From the NCBI GenBank assembly GCA_047967505.1, contig CM106540.1: a stretch of DNA of 64,000 nucleotides; one strand, written 5' to 3'. Position numbers and translations under genes: made by a program. Below the pieces are notes generated by a model. That model was not told the origin of the DNA. It made no database searches and worked only from the letters and a program-made list of their open reading frames with translations. Positions 53,451-64,000 of this stretch are shown here, in pieces (the first letter of the stretch is position 1; every line of letters begins with the position of its first letter). This DNA is from Dipteris shenzhenensis. Its lineage: Eukaryota > Polypodiophyta > Polypodiopsida > Gleicheniales.

Positions 53451-56400
53451 AAGACATGTATTCCTAAGACACCTTGTCCTCATATGCAAATGTGCAAGCC
53501 TTGCATTCCCTAAGCTATAAATGTTTTTAAAAACTGCCTACAAGTCTGCATACTCCCTAGAAGATACACTACTTGGTCATTGTTTAAAGGGGAAATTGTT
53601 GCATCTGCATTTGTTGGCTTCTATGGTTTGGCAATGTAGTCTTTTATTGACTCCATGATTTATTTATATGACTCTGTGATGCGATTGGCCTCATACACCT
53701 TCTCAAAAGTCTTGGTGAGAAGGGACTTGAACTTCTTGCTGAATGCTGCTTCATAGGAAGTCATACCCATTCTAGTGGAATGGGTGTTATTCAAGATCCC
53801 CTGGACTAATGGTATAAACTGCTCCCATCAGGTCCGTGCATTTAAAAGGGCTCTCTAAAACTAGCTGGTGAACTTGGAATCCCTATCTGACACAATGGTA
53901 CGTGGCATACCACACATCTGATACCACCATCTATGGAAGAGTTGATCTATATCTTATGCATCAATTGTACCCTCGCATGGAATGAGCATGACAAACTTGT
54001 TGAACCTGTCCACAATTGTTAGACACATGGTGCTCCTAAATCAGTTTGCTGGTGGAAGGCTTGTGATAAAGTCAATGCTAATCTACTTGAAAGGCTGATC
54101 CAAAATTTCAAGGGGCTGAAGAAGAACTAGCAACTTCCCATGGGTTACCTTCATCTGTTGGCATATCTTGCAATGCAAGATATTCTCGTGAATGTCATTG
54201 TGTAAATGAAGCTAGAAAAACTTGCACCCAATCTTCCCAAGGGTGCCTACAACACCTCGGTGTTTGCCAACTATGGAATCGTGCGTATCATGGAGTATGG
54301 TACCATGGAACTGGGGCACCATACCACCATTATATATGGCATAATCATCGGGCTAGTTATCAAGCATAACCTTGCACCAATGAATCTGAAAATCAAAGTT
54401 TGATGTGGTACTGATTGTGCATAGCTAAAAGCTCGGGGGGGTCACTATGTATAAACCCTCTATACCACGTGCATTCAAGGCATATTTCTATTCACCACCT
54501 TTCAAAATCTCATCCTTACATAGTGTGTAAACCTCAAATATTGTCTAGTTATCCAATCAACTATAGTTTCCCTATTGAGGGCACCATTTCTGTATTTATA
54601 GCAAAGTTAGCTTTCCATCCATGATACAATCACATGTCTAATAAGCCCAATAAGACATGTATTCCTAAGACACCTTGTCCTCATATGCAAATGTGCAAGC
54701 CTTGCATTCCCTAAGCTATAAATGTTTTTAAAAACTGCCTACAAGTCTGCATACTCCCTAGAAGATACACTACTTGGTCATTGTTTAAAGGGGAAATTGT
54801 TGCATCTGCATTTGTTGGCTTCTATGGTTTGGCAATGTAGTCTTTTATTGACTCCATGATTTATTTATATGACTCTGTGATGCGATTGGCCTCATACACC
54901 TTCTCAAAAGTCTTGGTGAGAAGGGACTTGAACTTCTTGCTGAATGCTGCTTCATAGGAAGTCATACCCATTCTAGTGGAATGGGTGTTATTCAAGATCC
55001 CCTGGACTAATGGTATAAACTGCTCCCATCAGGTCCGTGCATTTAAAAGGGCTCTCTAAAACTAGCTGGTGAACTTGGAATCCCTATCTGACACAATGGT
55101 ACGTGGCATACCACACATCTGATACCACCATCTATGGAAGAGTCGATCTATATCTTATGCATCAATTGTACCCTCGCATGGAATGAGCATGACAAACTTG
55201 TTGAACCTGTCCACAATTGTTAGACACATGGTGCTCCTAAATCAGTTTGCTGGTGGAAGGCTTGTGATAAAGTCAATGCTAATCTACTTGAAAGGCTGAT
55301 CCAAAATTTCAAGGGGCTGAAGAAGAACTAGCAACTTCCCATGGGTTACCTTCATCTGTTGGCATATCTTGCAATGCAAGATATTCTCGTGAATGTCATT
55401 GTGTAAATGAAGCTAGAAAAACTTGCACCCAATCTTCCCAAGGGTGCCTACAACACCTCGGTGTTTGCCAACTATGGAATCGTGCGTATCATGGAGTATG
55501 GTACCATGGAACTGGGGCACCATACCACCATTATATATGGCATAATCATCGGGCTAGTTATCAAGCATAACCTTGCACCAATGAATCTGAAAATCAAAGT
55601 TTGATGTGGTACTGATTGTGCATAGCTAAAAGCTCGGGGGGGTCACTATGTATAAACCCTCTATACCACGTGCATTCAAGGCATATTTCTATTCACCACC
55701 TTTCAAAATCTCATCCTTACATAGTGTGTAAACCTCAAATATTGTCTAGTTATCCAATCAACTATAGTTTCCCTATTGAGGGCACCATTTCTGTATTTAT
55801 AGCAAAGTTAGCTTTCCATCCATGATACAATCACATGTCTAATAAGCCCAATAAGACATGTATTCCTAAGACACCTTGTCCTCATATGCAAATGTGCAAG
55901 CCTTGCATTCCCTAAGCTATAAATGTTTTTAAAAACTGCCTACAAGTCTGCATACTCCCTAGAAGATACACTACTTGGTCATTGTTTAAAGGGGAAATTG
56001 TTGCATCTGCATTTGTTGGCTTCTATGGTTTGGCAATGTAGTCTTTTATTGACTCCATGATTTATTTATATGACTCTGTGATGCGATTGGCCTCATACAC
56101 CTTCTCAAAAGTCTTGGTGAGAAGGGACTTGAACTTCTTGCTGAATGCTGCTTCATAGGAAGTCATACCCATTCTAGTGGAATGGGTGTTATTCAAGATC
56201 CCCTGGACTAATGGTATAAACTGCTCCCATCAGGTCCGTGCATTTAAAAGGGCTCTCTAAAACTAGCTGGTGAACTTGGAATCCCTATCTGACACAATGG
56301 TACGTGGCATACCACACATCTGATACCACCATCTATGGAAGAGTCGATCTATATCTTATGCATCAATTGTACCCTCGCATGGAATGAGCATGACAAACTT

Positions 56401-59400
56401 GTTGAACCTGTCCACAATTGTTAGACACATGGTGCTCCTAAATCAGTTTGCTGGTGGAAGGCTTGTGATAAAGTCAATGCTAATCTACTTGAAAGGCTGA
56501 TCCAAAATTTCAAGGGGCTGAAGAAGAACTAGCAACTTCCCATGGGTTACCTTCATCTGTTGGCATATCTTGCAATGCAAGATATTCTCGTGAATGTCAT
56601 TGTGTAAATGAAGCTAGAAAAACTTGCACCCAATCTTCCCAAGGGTGCCTACAACACCTCGGTGTTTGCCAACTATGGAATCGTGCGTATCATGGAGTAT
56701 GGTACCATGGAACTGGGGCACCATACCACCATTATATATGGCATAATCATCGGGCTAGTTATCAAGCATAACCTTGCACCAATGAATCTGAAAATCAAAG
56801 TTTGATGTGGTACTGATTGTGCATAGCTAAAAGCTCGGGGGGGTCACTATGTATAAACCCTCTATACCACGTGCATTCAAGGCATATTTCTATTCACCAC
56901 CTTTCAAAATCTCATCCTTACATAGTGTGTAAACCTCAAATATTGTCTAGTTATCCAATCAACTATAGTTTCCCTATTGAGGGCACCATTTCTGTATTTA
57001 TAGCAAAGTTAGCTTTCCATCCATGATACAATCACATGTCTAATAAGCCCAATAAGACATGTATTCCTAAGACACCTTGTCCTCATATGCAAATGTGCAA
57101 GCCTTGCATTCCCTAAGCTATAAATGTTTTTAAAAACTGCCTACAAGTCTGCATACTCCCTAGAAGATACACTACTTGGTCATTGTTTAAAGGGGAAATT
57201 GTTGCATCTGCATTTGTTGGCTTCTATGGTTTGGCAATGTAGTCTTTTATTGACTCCATGATTTATTTATATGACTCTGTGATGCGATTGGCCTCATACA
57301 CCTTCTCAAAAGTCTTGGTGAGAAGGGACTTGAACTTCTTGCTGAATGCTGCTTCATAGGAAGTCATACCCATTCTAGTGGAATGGGTGTTATTCAAGAT
57401 CCCCTGGACTAATGGTATAAACTGCTCCCATCAGGTCCGTGCATTTAAAAGGGCTCTCTAAAACTAGCTGGTGAACTTGGAATCCCTATCTGACACAATG
57501 GTACGTGGCATACCACACATCTGATACCACCATCTATGGAAGAGTCGATCTATATCTTATGCATCAATTGTACCCTCGCATGGAATGAGCATGACAAACT
57601 TGTTGAACCTGTCCACAATTGTTAGACACATGGTGCTCCTAAATCAGTTTGCTGGTGGAAGGCTTGTGATAAAGTCAATGCTAATCTACTTGAAAGGCTG
57701 ATCCAAAATTTCAAGGGGCTGAAGAAGAACTAGCAACTTCCCATGGGTTACCTTCATCTGTTGGCATATCTTGCAATGCAAGATATTCTCGTGAATGTCA
57801 TTGTGTAAATGAAGCTAGAAAAACTTGCACCCAATCTTCCCAAGGGTGCCTACAACACCTCGGTGTTTGCCAACTATGGAATCGTGCGTATCATGGAGTA
57901 TGGTACCATGGAACTGGGGCACCATACCACCATTATATATGGCATAATCATCGGGCTAGTTATCAAGCATAACCTTGCACCAATGAATCTGAAAATCAAA
58001 GTTTGATGTGGTACTGATTGTGCATAGCTAAAAGCTCGGGGGGGTCACTATGTATAAACCCTCTATACCACGTGCATTCAAGGCATATTTCTATTCACCA
58101 CCTTTCAAAATCTCATCCTTACATAGTGTGTAAACCTCAAATATTGTCTAGTTATCCAATCAACTATAGTTTCCCTATTGAGGGCACCATTTCTGTATTT
58201 ATAGCAAAGTTAGCTTTCCATCCATGATACAATCACATGTCTAATAAGCCCAATAAGACATGTATTCCTAAGACACCTTGTCCTCATATGCAAATGTGCA
58301 AGCCTTGCATTCCCTAAGCTATAAATGTTTTTAAAAACTGCCTACAAGTCTGCATACTCCCTAGAAGATACACTACTTGGTCATTGTTTAAAGGGGAAAT
58401 TGTTGCATCTGCATTTGTTGGCTTCTATGGTTTGGCAATGTAGTCTTTTATTGACTCCATGATTTATTTATATGACTCTGTGATGCGATTGGCCTCATAC
58501 ACCTTCTCAAAAGTCTTGGTGAGAAGGGACTTGAACTTCTTGCTGAATGCTGCTTCATAGGAAGTCATACCCATTCTAGTGGAATGGGTGTTATTCAAGA
58601 TCCCCTGGACTAATGGTATAAACTGCTCCCATCAGGTCCGTGCATTTAAAAGGGCTCTCTAAAACTAGCTGGTGAACTTGGAATCCCTATCTGACACAAT
58701 GGTACGTGGCATACCACACATCTGATACCACCATCTATGGAAGAGTCGATCTATATCTTATGCATCAATTGTACCCTCGCATGGAATGAGCATGACAAAC
58801 TTGTTGAACCTGTCCACAATTGTTAGACACATGGTGCTCCTAAATCAGTTTGCTGGTGGAAGGCTTGTGATAAAGTCAATGCTAATCTACTTGAAAGGCT
58901 GATCCAAAATTTCAAGGGGCTGAAGAAGAACTAGCAACTTCCCATGGGTTACCTTCATCTGTTGGCATATCTTGCAATGCAAGATATTCTCGTGAATGTC
59001 ATTGTGTAAATGAAGCTAGAAAAACTTGCACCCAATCTTCCCAAGGGTGCCTACAACACCTCGGTGTTTGCCAACTATGGAATCGTGCGTATCATGAAGT
59101 ATGGTACCATGGAACTGGGGCACCATACCACCATTATATATGGCATAATCATCGGGCTAGTTATCAAGCATAACCTTGCACCAATGAATCTGAAAATCAA
59201 AGTTTGATGTGGTACTGATTGTGCATAGCTAAAAGCTCGGGGGGGTCACTATGTATAAACCCTCTATACCACGTGCATTCAAGGCATATTTCTATTCACC
59301 ACCTTTCAAAATCTCATCCTTACATAGTGTGTAAACCTCAAATATTGTCTAGTTATCCAATCAACTATAGTTTCCCTATTGAGGGCACCATTTCTGTATT

Positions 59401-61696
59401 TATAGCAAAGTTAGCTTTCCATCCATGATACAATCACATGTCTAATAAGCCCAATAAGACATGTATTCCTAAGACACCTTGTCCTCATATGCAAATGTGC
59501 AAGCCTTGCATTCCCTAAGCTATAAATGTTTTTAAAAACTGCCTACAAGTCTGCATACTCCCTAGAAGATACACTACTTGGTCATTGTTTAAAGGGGAAA
59601 TTGTTGCATCTGCATTTGTTGGCTTCTATGGTTTGGCAATGTAGTCTTTTATTGACTCCATGATTTATTTATATGACTCTGTGATGCGATTGGCCTCATA
59701 CACCTTCTCAAAAGTCTTGGTGAGAAGGGACTTGAACTTCTTGCTGAATGCTGCTTCATAGGAAGTCATACCCATTCTAGTGGAATGGGTGTTATTCAAG
59801 ATCCCCTGGACTAATGGTATAAACTGCTCCCATCAGGTCCGTGCATTTAAAAGGGCTCTCTAAAACTAGCTGGTGAACTTGGAATCCCTATCTGACACAA
59901 TGGTACGTGGCATACCACACATCTGATACCACCATCTATGGAAGAGTCGATCTATATCTTATGCATCAATTGTACCCTCGCATGGAATGAGCATGACAAA
60001 CTTGTTGAACCTGTCCACAATTGTTAGACACATGGTGCTCCTAAATCAGTTTGCTGGTGGAAGGCTTGTGATAAAGTCAATGCTAATCTACTTGAAAGGC
60101 TGATCCAAAATTTCAAGGGGCTGAAGAAGAACTAGCAACTTCCCATGGGTTACCTTCATCTGTTGGCATATCTTGCAATGCAAGATATTCTCGTGAATGT
60201 CATTGTGTAAATGAAGCTAGAAAAACTTGCACCCAATCTTCCCAAGGGTGCCTACAACACCTCGGTGTTTGCCAACTATGGAATCGTGCGTATCATGGAG
60301 TATGGTACCATGGAACTGGGGCACCATACCACCATTATATATGGCATAATCATCGGGCTAGTTATCAAGCATAACCTTGCACCAATGAATCTGAAAATCA
60401 AAGTTTGATGTGGTACTGATTGTGCATAGCTAAAAGCTCGGGGGGGTCACTATGTATAAACCCTCTATACCACGTGCATTCAAGGCATATTTCTATTCAC
60501 CACCTTTCAAAATCTCATCCTTACATAGTGTGTAAACCTCAAATATTGTCTAGTTATCCAATCAACTATAGTTTCCCTATTGAGGGCACCATTTCTGTAT
60601 TTATAGCAAAGTTAGCTTTCCATCCATGATACAATCACATGTCTAATAAGCCCAATAAGACATGTATTCCTAAGACACCTTGTCCTCATATGCAAATGTG
60701 CAAGCCTTGCATTCCCTAAGCTATAAATGTTTTTAAAAACTGCCTACAAGTCTGCATACTCCCTAGAAGATACACTACTTGGTCATTGTTTAAAGGGGAA
60801 ATTGTTGCATCTGCATTTGTTGGCTTCTATGGTTTGGCAATGTAGTCTTTTATTGACTCCATGATTTATTTATATGACTCTGTGATGCGATTGGCCTCAT
60901 ACACCTTCTCAAAAGTCTTGGTGAGAAGGGACTTGAACTTCTTGCTGAATGCTGCTTCATAGGAAGTCATACCCATTCTAGTGGAATGGGTGTTATTCAA
61001 GATCCCCTGGACTAATGGTATAAACTGCTCCCATCAGGTCCGTGCATTTAAAAGGGCTCTCTAAAACTAGCTGGTGAACTTGGAATCCCTATCTGACACA
61101 ATGGTACGTGGCATACCACACATCTGATACCACCATCTATGGAAGAGTCGATCTATATCTTATGCATCAATTGTACCCTCGCATGGAATGAGCATGACAA
61201 ACTTGTTGAACCTGTCCACAATTGTTAGACACATGGTGCTCCTAAATCAGTTTGCTGGTGGAAGGCTTGTGATAAAGTCAATGCTAATCTACTTGAAAGG
61301 CTGATCCAAAATTTCAAGGGGCTGAAGAAGAACTAGCAACTTCCCATGGGTTACCTTCATCTGTTGGCATATCTTGCAATGCAAGATATTCTCGTGAATG
61401 TCATTGTGTAAATGAAGCTAGAAAAACTTGCACCCAATCTTCCCAAGGGTGCCTACAACACCTCGGTGTTTGCCAACTATGGAATCGTGCGTATCATGGA
61501 GTATGGTACCATGGAACTGGGGCACCATACCACCATTATATATGGCATAATCATCGGGCTAGTTATCAAGCATAACCTTGCACCAATGAATCTGAAAATC
61601 AAAGTTTGATGTGGTACTGATTGTGCATAGCTAAAAGCTCGGGGGGGTCACTATGTATAAACCCTCTATACCACGTGCATTCAAGGCATATTTCTA
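53290..61696. repeat. tandem array, seven 1,201-bp units
   Basis: Units begin at 53290, 54491, 55692, 56893, 58094, 59295 and 60496, each with TTCACCACCTTTC, and the last ends at 61696. Length is 7 x 1,201 = 8,407 bp exactly. The differences I found are A53400 and T53943 in unit 1 (G and C elsewhere) and A59097 in unit 5 (G elsewhere). Each unit holds, left to right, about 160-300 bp of the DUF7869 pseudogene side, a minus-strand gypsy integrase remnant of the element C family, and the first 59 bp of a MITE. Identical short plus-strand frames of 65 and 69 codons recur in the units but are not supported as genes. Confidence 0.95.
53620..54290 (-). pseudogene. gypsy integrase remnant in array unit 1 (repeated in all units)
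   Basis: Minus reading: VVGTLGKIGCKFF, stop, LHLHNDIHENILHCKICQQMK (zinc finger), ISIDFITSLPPANQF (first Asp), CLTIVDRFNKFVMLIP, MPRTIVSDRDSKFTS (second Asp), MGMTSYEAAFSKKFKSLLTK and FEKVYEANRITES. Several stops replace Trp codons, typical of decay. The last phrases match 39930-40060, so the source is the element C family. The same piece recurs every 1,201 bp. Confidence 0.75.
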
Positions 61697-61885
61697 AAAT
61701 CCCTTATCTGTGTAAATTTTTCATTAATAAAATGTACCCCTTTTCTATACAAATCTATAAATTTTTTCCAAAACTATTTTAAATAGTCCCTTATGTATAT
61801 TTATTTCTGTAAATTTTAGAAATAAAAAATATCATTTTGTTGAACTCACGTGATAGGCTTACATATGATGAGTGACCCCCCCGAG
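61638..61885. mobile_element. MITE, 248 bp, 8-bp target duplication
   Basis: Perfect 15-bp inverted ends CTCGGGGGGGTCACT (61638-61652) and AGTGACCCCCCCGAG (61871-61885), with weaker inverted similarity to about 48 bp (shared CACGTG and TTCAA blocks). Directly flanked by GCTAAAAG at 61630-61637 and 61886-61893. The interior is AT-rich without coding. An 8-bp duplication suggests a hAT-type transposase, though the terminal bases are not the classic CAG. Its first 59 bp are present in every unit of the array. Confidence 0.85.
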
Positions 61886-61893
61886 GCTAAAAG

Positions 61894-62720
61894 ATAATTT
61901 GGTCTCTCAGTTATTGTACCCTTTGCAACAAGCTATGAAGGAAGAACCTCTGCAATGGAATGAAGACTATGAAGTAGTATTCAAGAGGGTGAAGGAAGTG
62001 TTGGGAGAGATTGTATGTGTGAAGGCTCTAGGTTTCTCTTAAACCTTTTATGTAAACCCTTCTTTTGGTCCAGAATCCATGGGAGCTATCTTATTTTAGA
62101 GAGGAGAGGAGTATCGATATATGAAACCTGTGTATTACGCCAGCAAAGTTAGGATAGAAGCAGAGAGGAAATATATGTAGGTAGAGCTGATTCTGTCAAG
62201 TTTGGTGTATGCCTGCAGAAAGTTTAGGGCATATCTTATCTCGAAGCCATTTGTTGTTTTGACTTGCTACACTTTATTGACTCAACTGGTCAATCATTCA
62301 ACACTCTCTCAAAGTATGATGAAGTGGTTGGTTGAGCTACAAGAGTATAATTTCTCATTTTTGGTGGGGGATACTTCCAGAGCCTCACTAGCAGATCTGT
62401 TGATATACAAAGAAGGTCTAATTTTGGTGAAAGAAGTGGAGAAGAGAACAGATAAAGAGGAGCATGCTATCATTCCAGGAGCATCTGTCTTGCATTTTGA
62501 TGGCTCATACAAGAAGATCTTACATCCAGCTAAAGGAGGTCATTTCAGAGGGCAAGTTGATTCAGAATGAGGGTGTACATCTAGAAGTCGAAAGCAATAA
62601 TGAAGCTGAGTATGAAGCATTATGTGAAGGGCTGCAGGCTACTCTAAAACTGAGAATTTAGAAACTAATGATTTAAGGGAGATTCTCTATTAGTGGTGAA
62701 GCAAGCATTGGGAAGTTGGC
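61894..62720 (+). pseudogene. RNase H and second RNase H of element B
   Basis: Connection and first RNase H: YVNPSFGPESMGAIL, YMKPVYYASKV, LVYACRKFRAYLISKPFVVL, SMMKWLVELQEYNFSFLV, broken by TAA and TAG codons near 62040 and 62095. A further domain starts with LHFDGSYKK and, after a frame shift near 62520, continues VHLEVESNNEAEYEALCEGLQATLKL. This is the DG and EAEYEAL signature of the additional RNase H of Tat-clade elements. Stops follow near 62659. Confidence 0.7.
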
Positions 62721-63233
62721 AAGCAAAAGCCCCAAAGTTGAGAGGGTATCTGTCTAAAGTTAGAAGGTTGCTGCATCAGTTAACAGTATGGAATATTTCA
62801 TGTGTGAAGGGAGGATAATCAAGTGGCACATGAGTTGGCTTAGGAACTGAGTGGTCAAGACCTAGTGATAGCAAAGCTTGAAGATCCACTATGTAGAGGG
62901 AGAGAATACTTGGCCCAGGTAGTAGATTTCTTACTCACTGGTCATTTGCTTTAGGAGCTTAAGAAGAGTCAGAAGTATCACTTCATAAGAAGATGCAAAC
63001 AATATATGATGATTGATGATGAGCTCTACATGAGAGGGGCTAATCAGGTTTTAAGGGGAGTGCTTTGGAGGGAAGAGATATATTACATATTGTCATCGAG
63101 TCATAAAGGAGCTTTTGAAGGACACTATGCATTTAAGATTACACTGCAGAAGATAATTCTGGAGGGTTATGTGTGGCCTTCAATATAGAAAGATGTGTAG
63201 CACTAGTGTAGATCATGCCATGAGTGGCAGAGG
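62721..63233 (+). pseudogene. linker and integrase zinc region of element B
   Basis: With frame changes it reads WQAKSPKVERV, QVAHELA, REYLAQVVDFLLTGH and MMIDDELYMRGANQVL, then HKGAFEGHYAFKITLQKIILEGYVWPSI. The last holds the His residues of the HHCC finger; the Cys pair follows in another frame (CSTSVDHAMSGRGW). Confidence 0.6.
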
Positions 63234-63872
63234 ATGGGAAGAATAATTCTTAAGATGGAGCCAAGGAATATAATGCTTGTTTATGATATTTTTGAGAGAT
63301 GGGGTATAGATGCAATCGGTCCTCTACCCAGAACTGATAGAGGGAAGTATTACATGCTTACTACAGTGGAGTACTTATCAAAATGGGTAGAGATGAAAGC
63401 AATAAAGAGAGTGGACAACAAAGGGGTTGCTGATTTTGTATATGAGCACATATGCTGCAGATTTGTTGGAATTCCCCTAGAGTTACTATCAGATATTGGT
63501 CTTGGATTCAATGGACAAGTGATAGATCATTTGTGCAGAAAGCTAAATAGAAATCATAAGTATATCACTCCATATCACCCTCAATGTAATGGCTTGAATC
63601 AGAACTTCAATGGAGACTTCAAATTGATGATAACTAAGATCATGAGAAGTCACACCAAAAATTGGGATTTGGAGATGAATCGAGTTTTGTGGGCATACAG
63701 AGTAGCAGTGAAGCATAGCACTCAATTTTCTCCATTTCATTTGGTGTATGGAAGAGAAGCAATATTGCCACTAGATGTGGAAATACCAACCTTGAAATCA
63801 TTGGTTGAGGAAGGGTATGAGCCTGTAGTAGACAGTTATGAGAAGAGATTATTAGCACTACAAGTGATGTAG
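63234..63872 (+). pseudogene. integrase core of element B, catalytic Glu replaced
   Basis: A 212-codon open stretch: YDIFERWGIDAIGPLP (first Asp), TTVEYLSKWVEMKAIK, GIPLELLSDIGLGF (second Asp), HKYITPYHPQCNGLNQNFNGDFK, then the conserved helix MNRVLWAYRVAVKHSTQ and FHLVYGREAILPLDVE. Where element A has GLNENFN, B has GLNQNFN, so the third catalytic residue is Gln instead of Glu. There is also one extra Val before GIPLELL. Open but probably not functional. Confidence 0.8.
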
Positions 63873-64000
63873 TTAGACAGGGATTTGTCTTTTGAGCATT
63901 ATGCCAGAGTGAAAATGTGAAGGCAAGAGTTGGAAAATGCAAAAATTAAGGAAAAGGGAATTGAAGATGGAGACTTGGTTCTCACATACAATAGCAAGTT

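Larger units (their letters stand above)
61894..64000 (+). mobile_element. Tat-like Ty3/gypsy element B, continues past the window
   Basis: Plus-strand copy of the element A family beginning at the RT connection (VSQLLYPLQQAMKEEPLQW). It contains RNase H, second RNase H, the integrase zinc region, the integrase core and the start of the C-terminal domain at the window edge. It is not interrupted by the copia fragment found in A, which makes it the reference for that insertion site. Confidence 0.8.

Noticed and set aside
53290-61696. CRISPR-like or rDNA-like array
   Set aside because: Units are 1.2 kb with no spacers, no rRNA sequence and clear transposon content.
54206-61825. Repeated plus-strand frames of 65 and 69 codons in each array unit, looking like a multicopy gene family
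   Set aside because: They lie antisense to the gypsy integrase remnant or in the MITE/pseudogene part, have no motif, and are identical only because the whole unit is identical.

Overview
The window reads as nuclear DNA of a land plant with a large, retrotransposon-rich genome. The evidence is plant-type Ty1/copia and Ty3/gypsy elements primed by initiator tRNA-Met, chromodomain and dual-RNase-H gypsy lineages, L1-like LINE debris, a P-class pentatricopeptide repeat (PPR) gene and a small secreted cysteine-rich protein. I see no rRNA, tRNA, organellar insert, CRISPR array or bacterial operon. The sequence does not fix the species; a fern, other seed-free plant or gymnosperm would fit, but this is a guess. 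Only two host loci look real: the cysteine-rich gene (908-1156, +) and the PPR gene (exons within 48431-50373, -). Almost everything else is mobile or derived from mobile DNA.

Left part (1-17.3 kb): a promoter and the secreted peptide gene; a decayed gypsy element on the minus strand (1160-8690) with an extra coiled-coil reading frame beyond integrase; a compound microsatellite and a 59-bp minisatellite; a lone LTR; LINE pieces (reverse transcriptase, then two related ORF1 remnants); and a small LTR element (14528-16622).

Middle (17.3-40.5 kb): one old plus-strand gypsy element (C) appears to have been split by four later insertions. These are a Tat-like gypsy on the minus strand (A, 17806-24844, TSD TGCAA), which itself carries a rearranged copia fragment (M); a 1.96-kb non-autonomous LTR element (F, TSD AAACC); a minus-strand copia (E, probable TSD CACAG); and a structurally complete but defective copia (D, 34407-39831, TSD CTTTA). 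Pieces of C gag, reverse transcriptase and integrase can be read between the insertions.

Right part (40.5-64 kb): a second LTR of the C family in the opposite orientation; a composite chromovirus (42451-48462) holding a 270-bp duplication of its chromodomain/LTR junction and what looks like a captured exon with SR-rich coding; and the PPR gene, whose last codons now lie inside the chromovirus LTR. Next is a decayed DUF7869-type gene whose 5' side runs into the most striking structure of the window. This is a tandem array of exactly seven 1,201-bp units (53290-61696), almost identical to each other. Each unit joins a DUF7869 pseudogene piece, a gypsy integrase fragment and the first 59 bp of a MITE. 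The whole MITE (61638-61885, 15-bp perfect inverted ends, 8-bp TSD) closes the array. The window ends in another Tat-like gypsy copy (B, +), which shows what element A looked like before the copia fragment entered it.

Most coding stretches inside the elements are broken by stops and frameshifts, so they are given as pseudogenes. Calls rest on reading translations and repeats by eye; no database search was possible.
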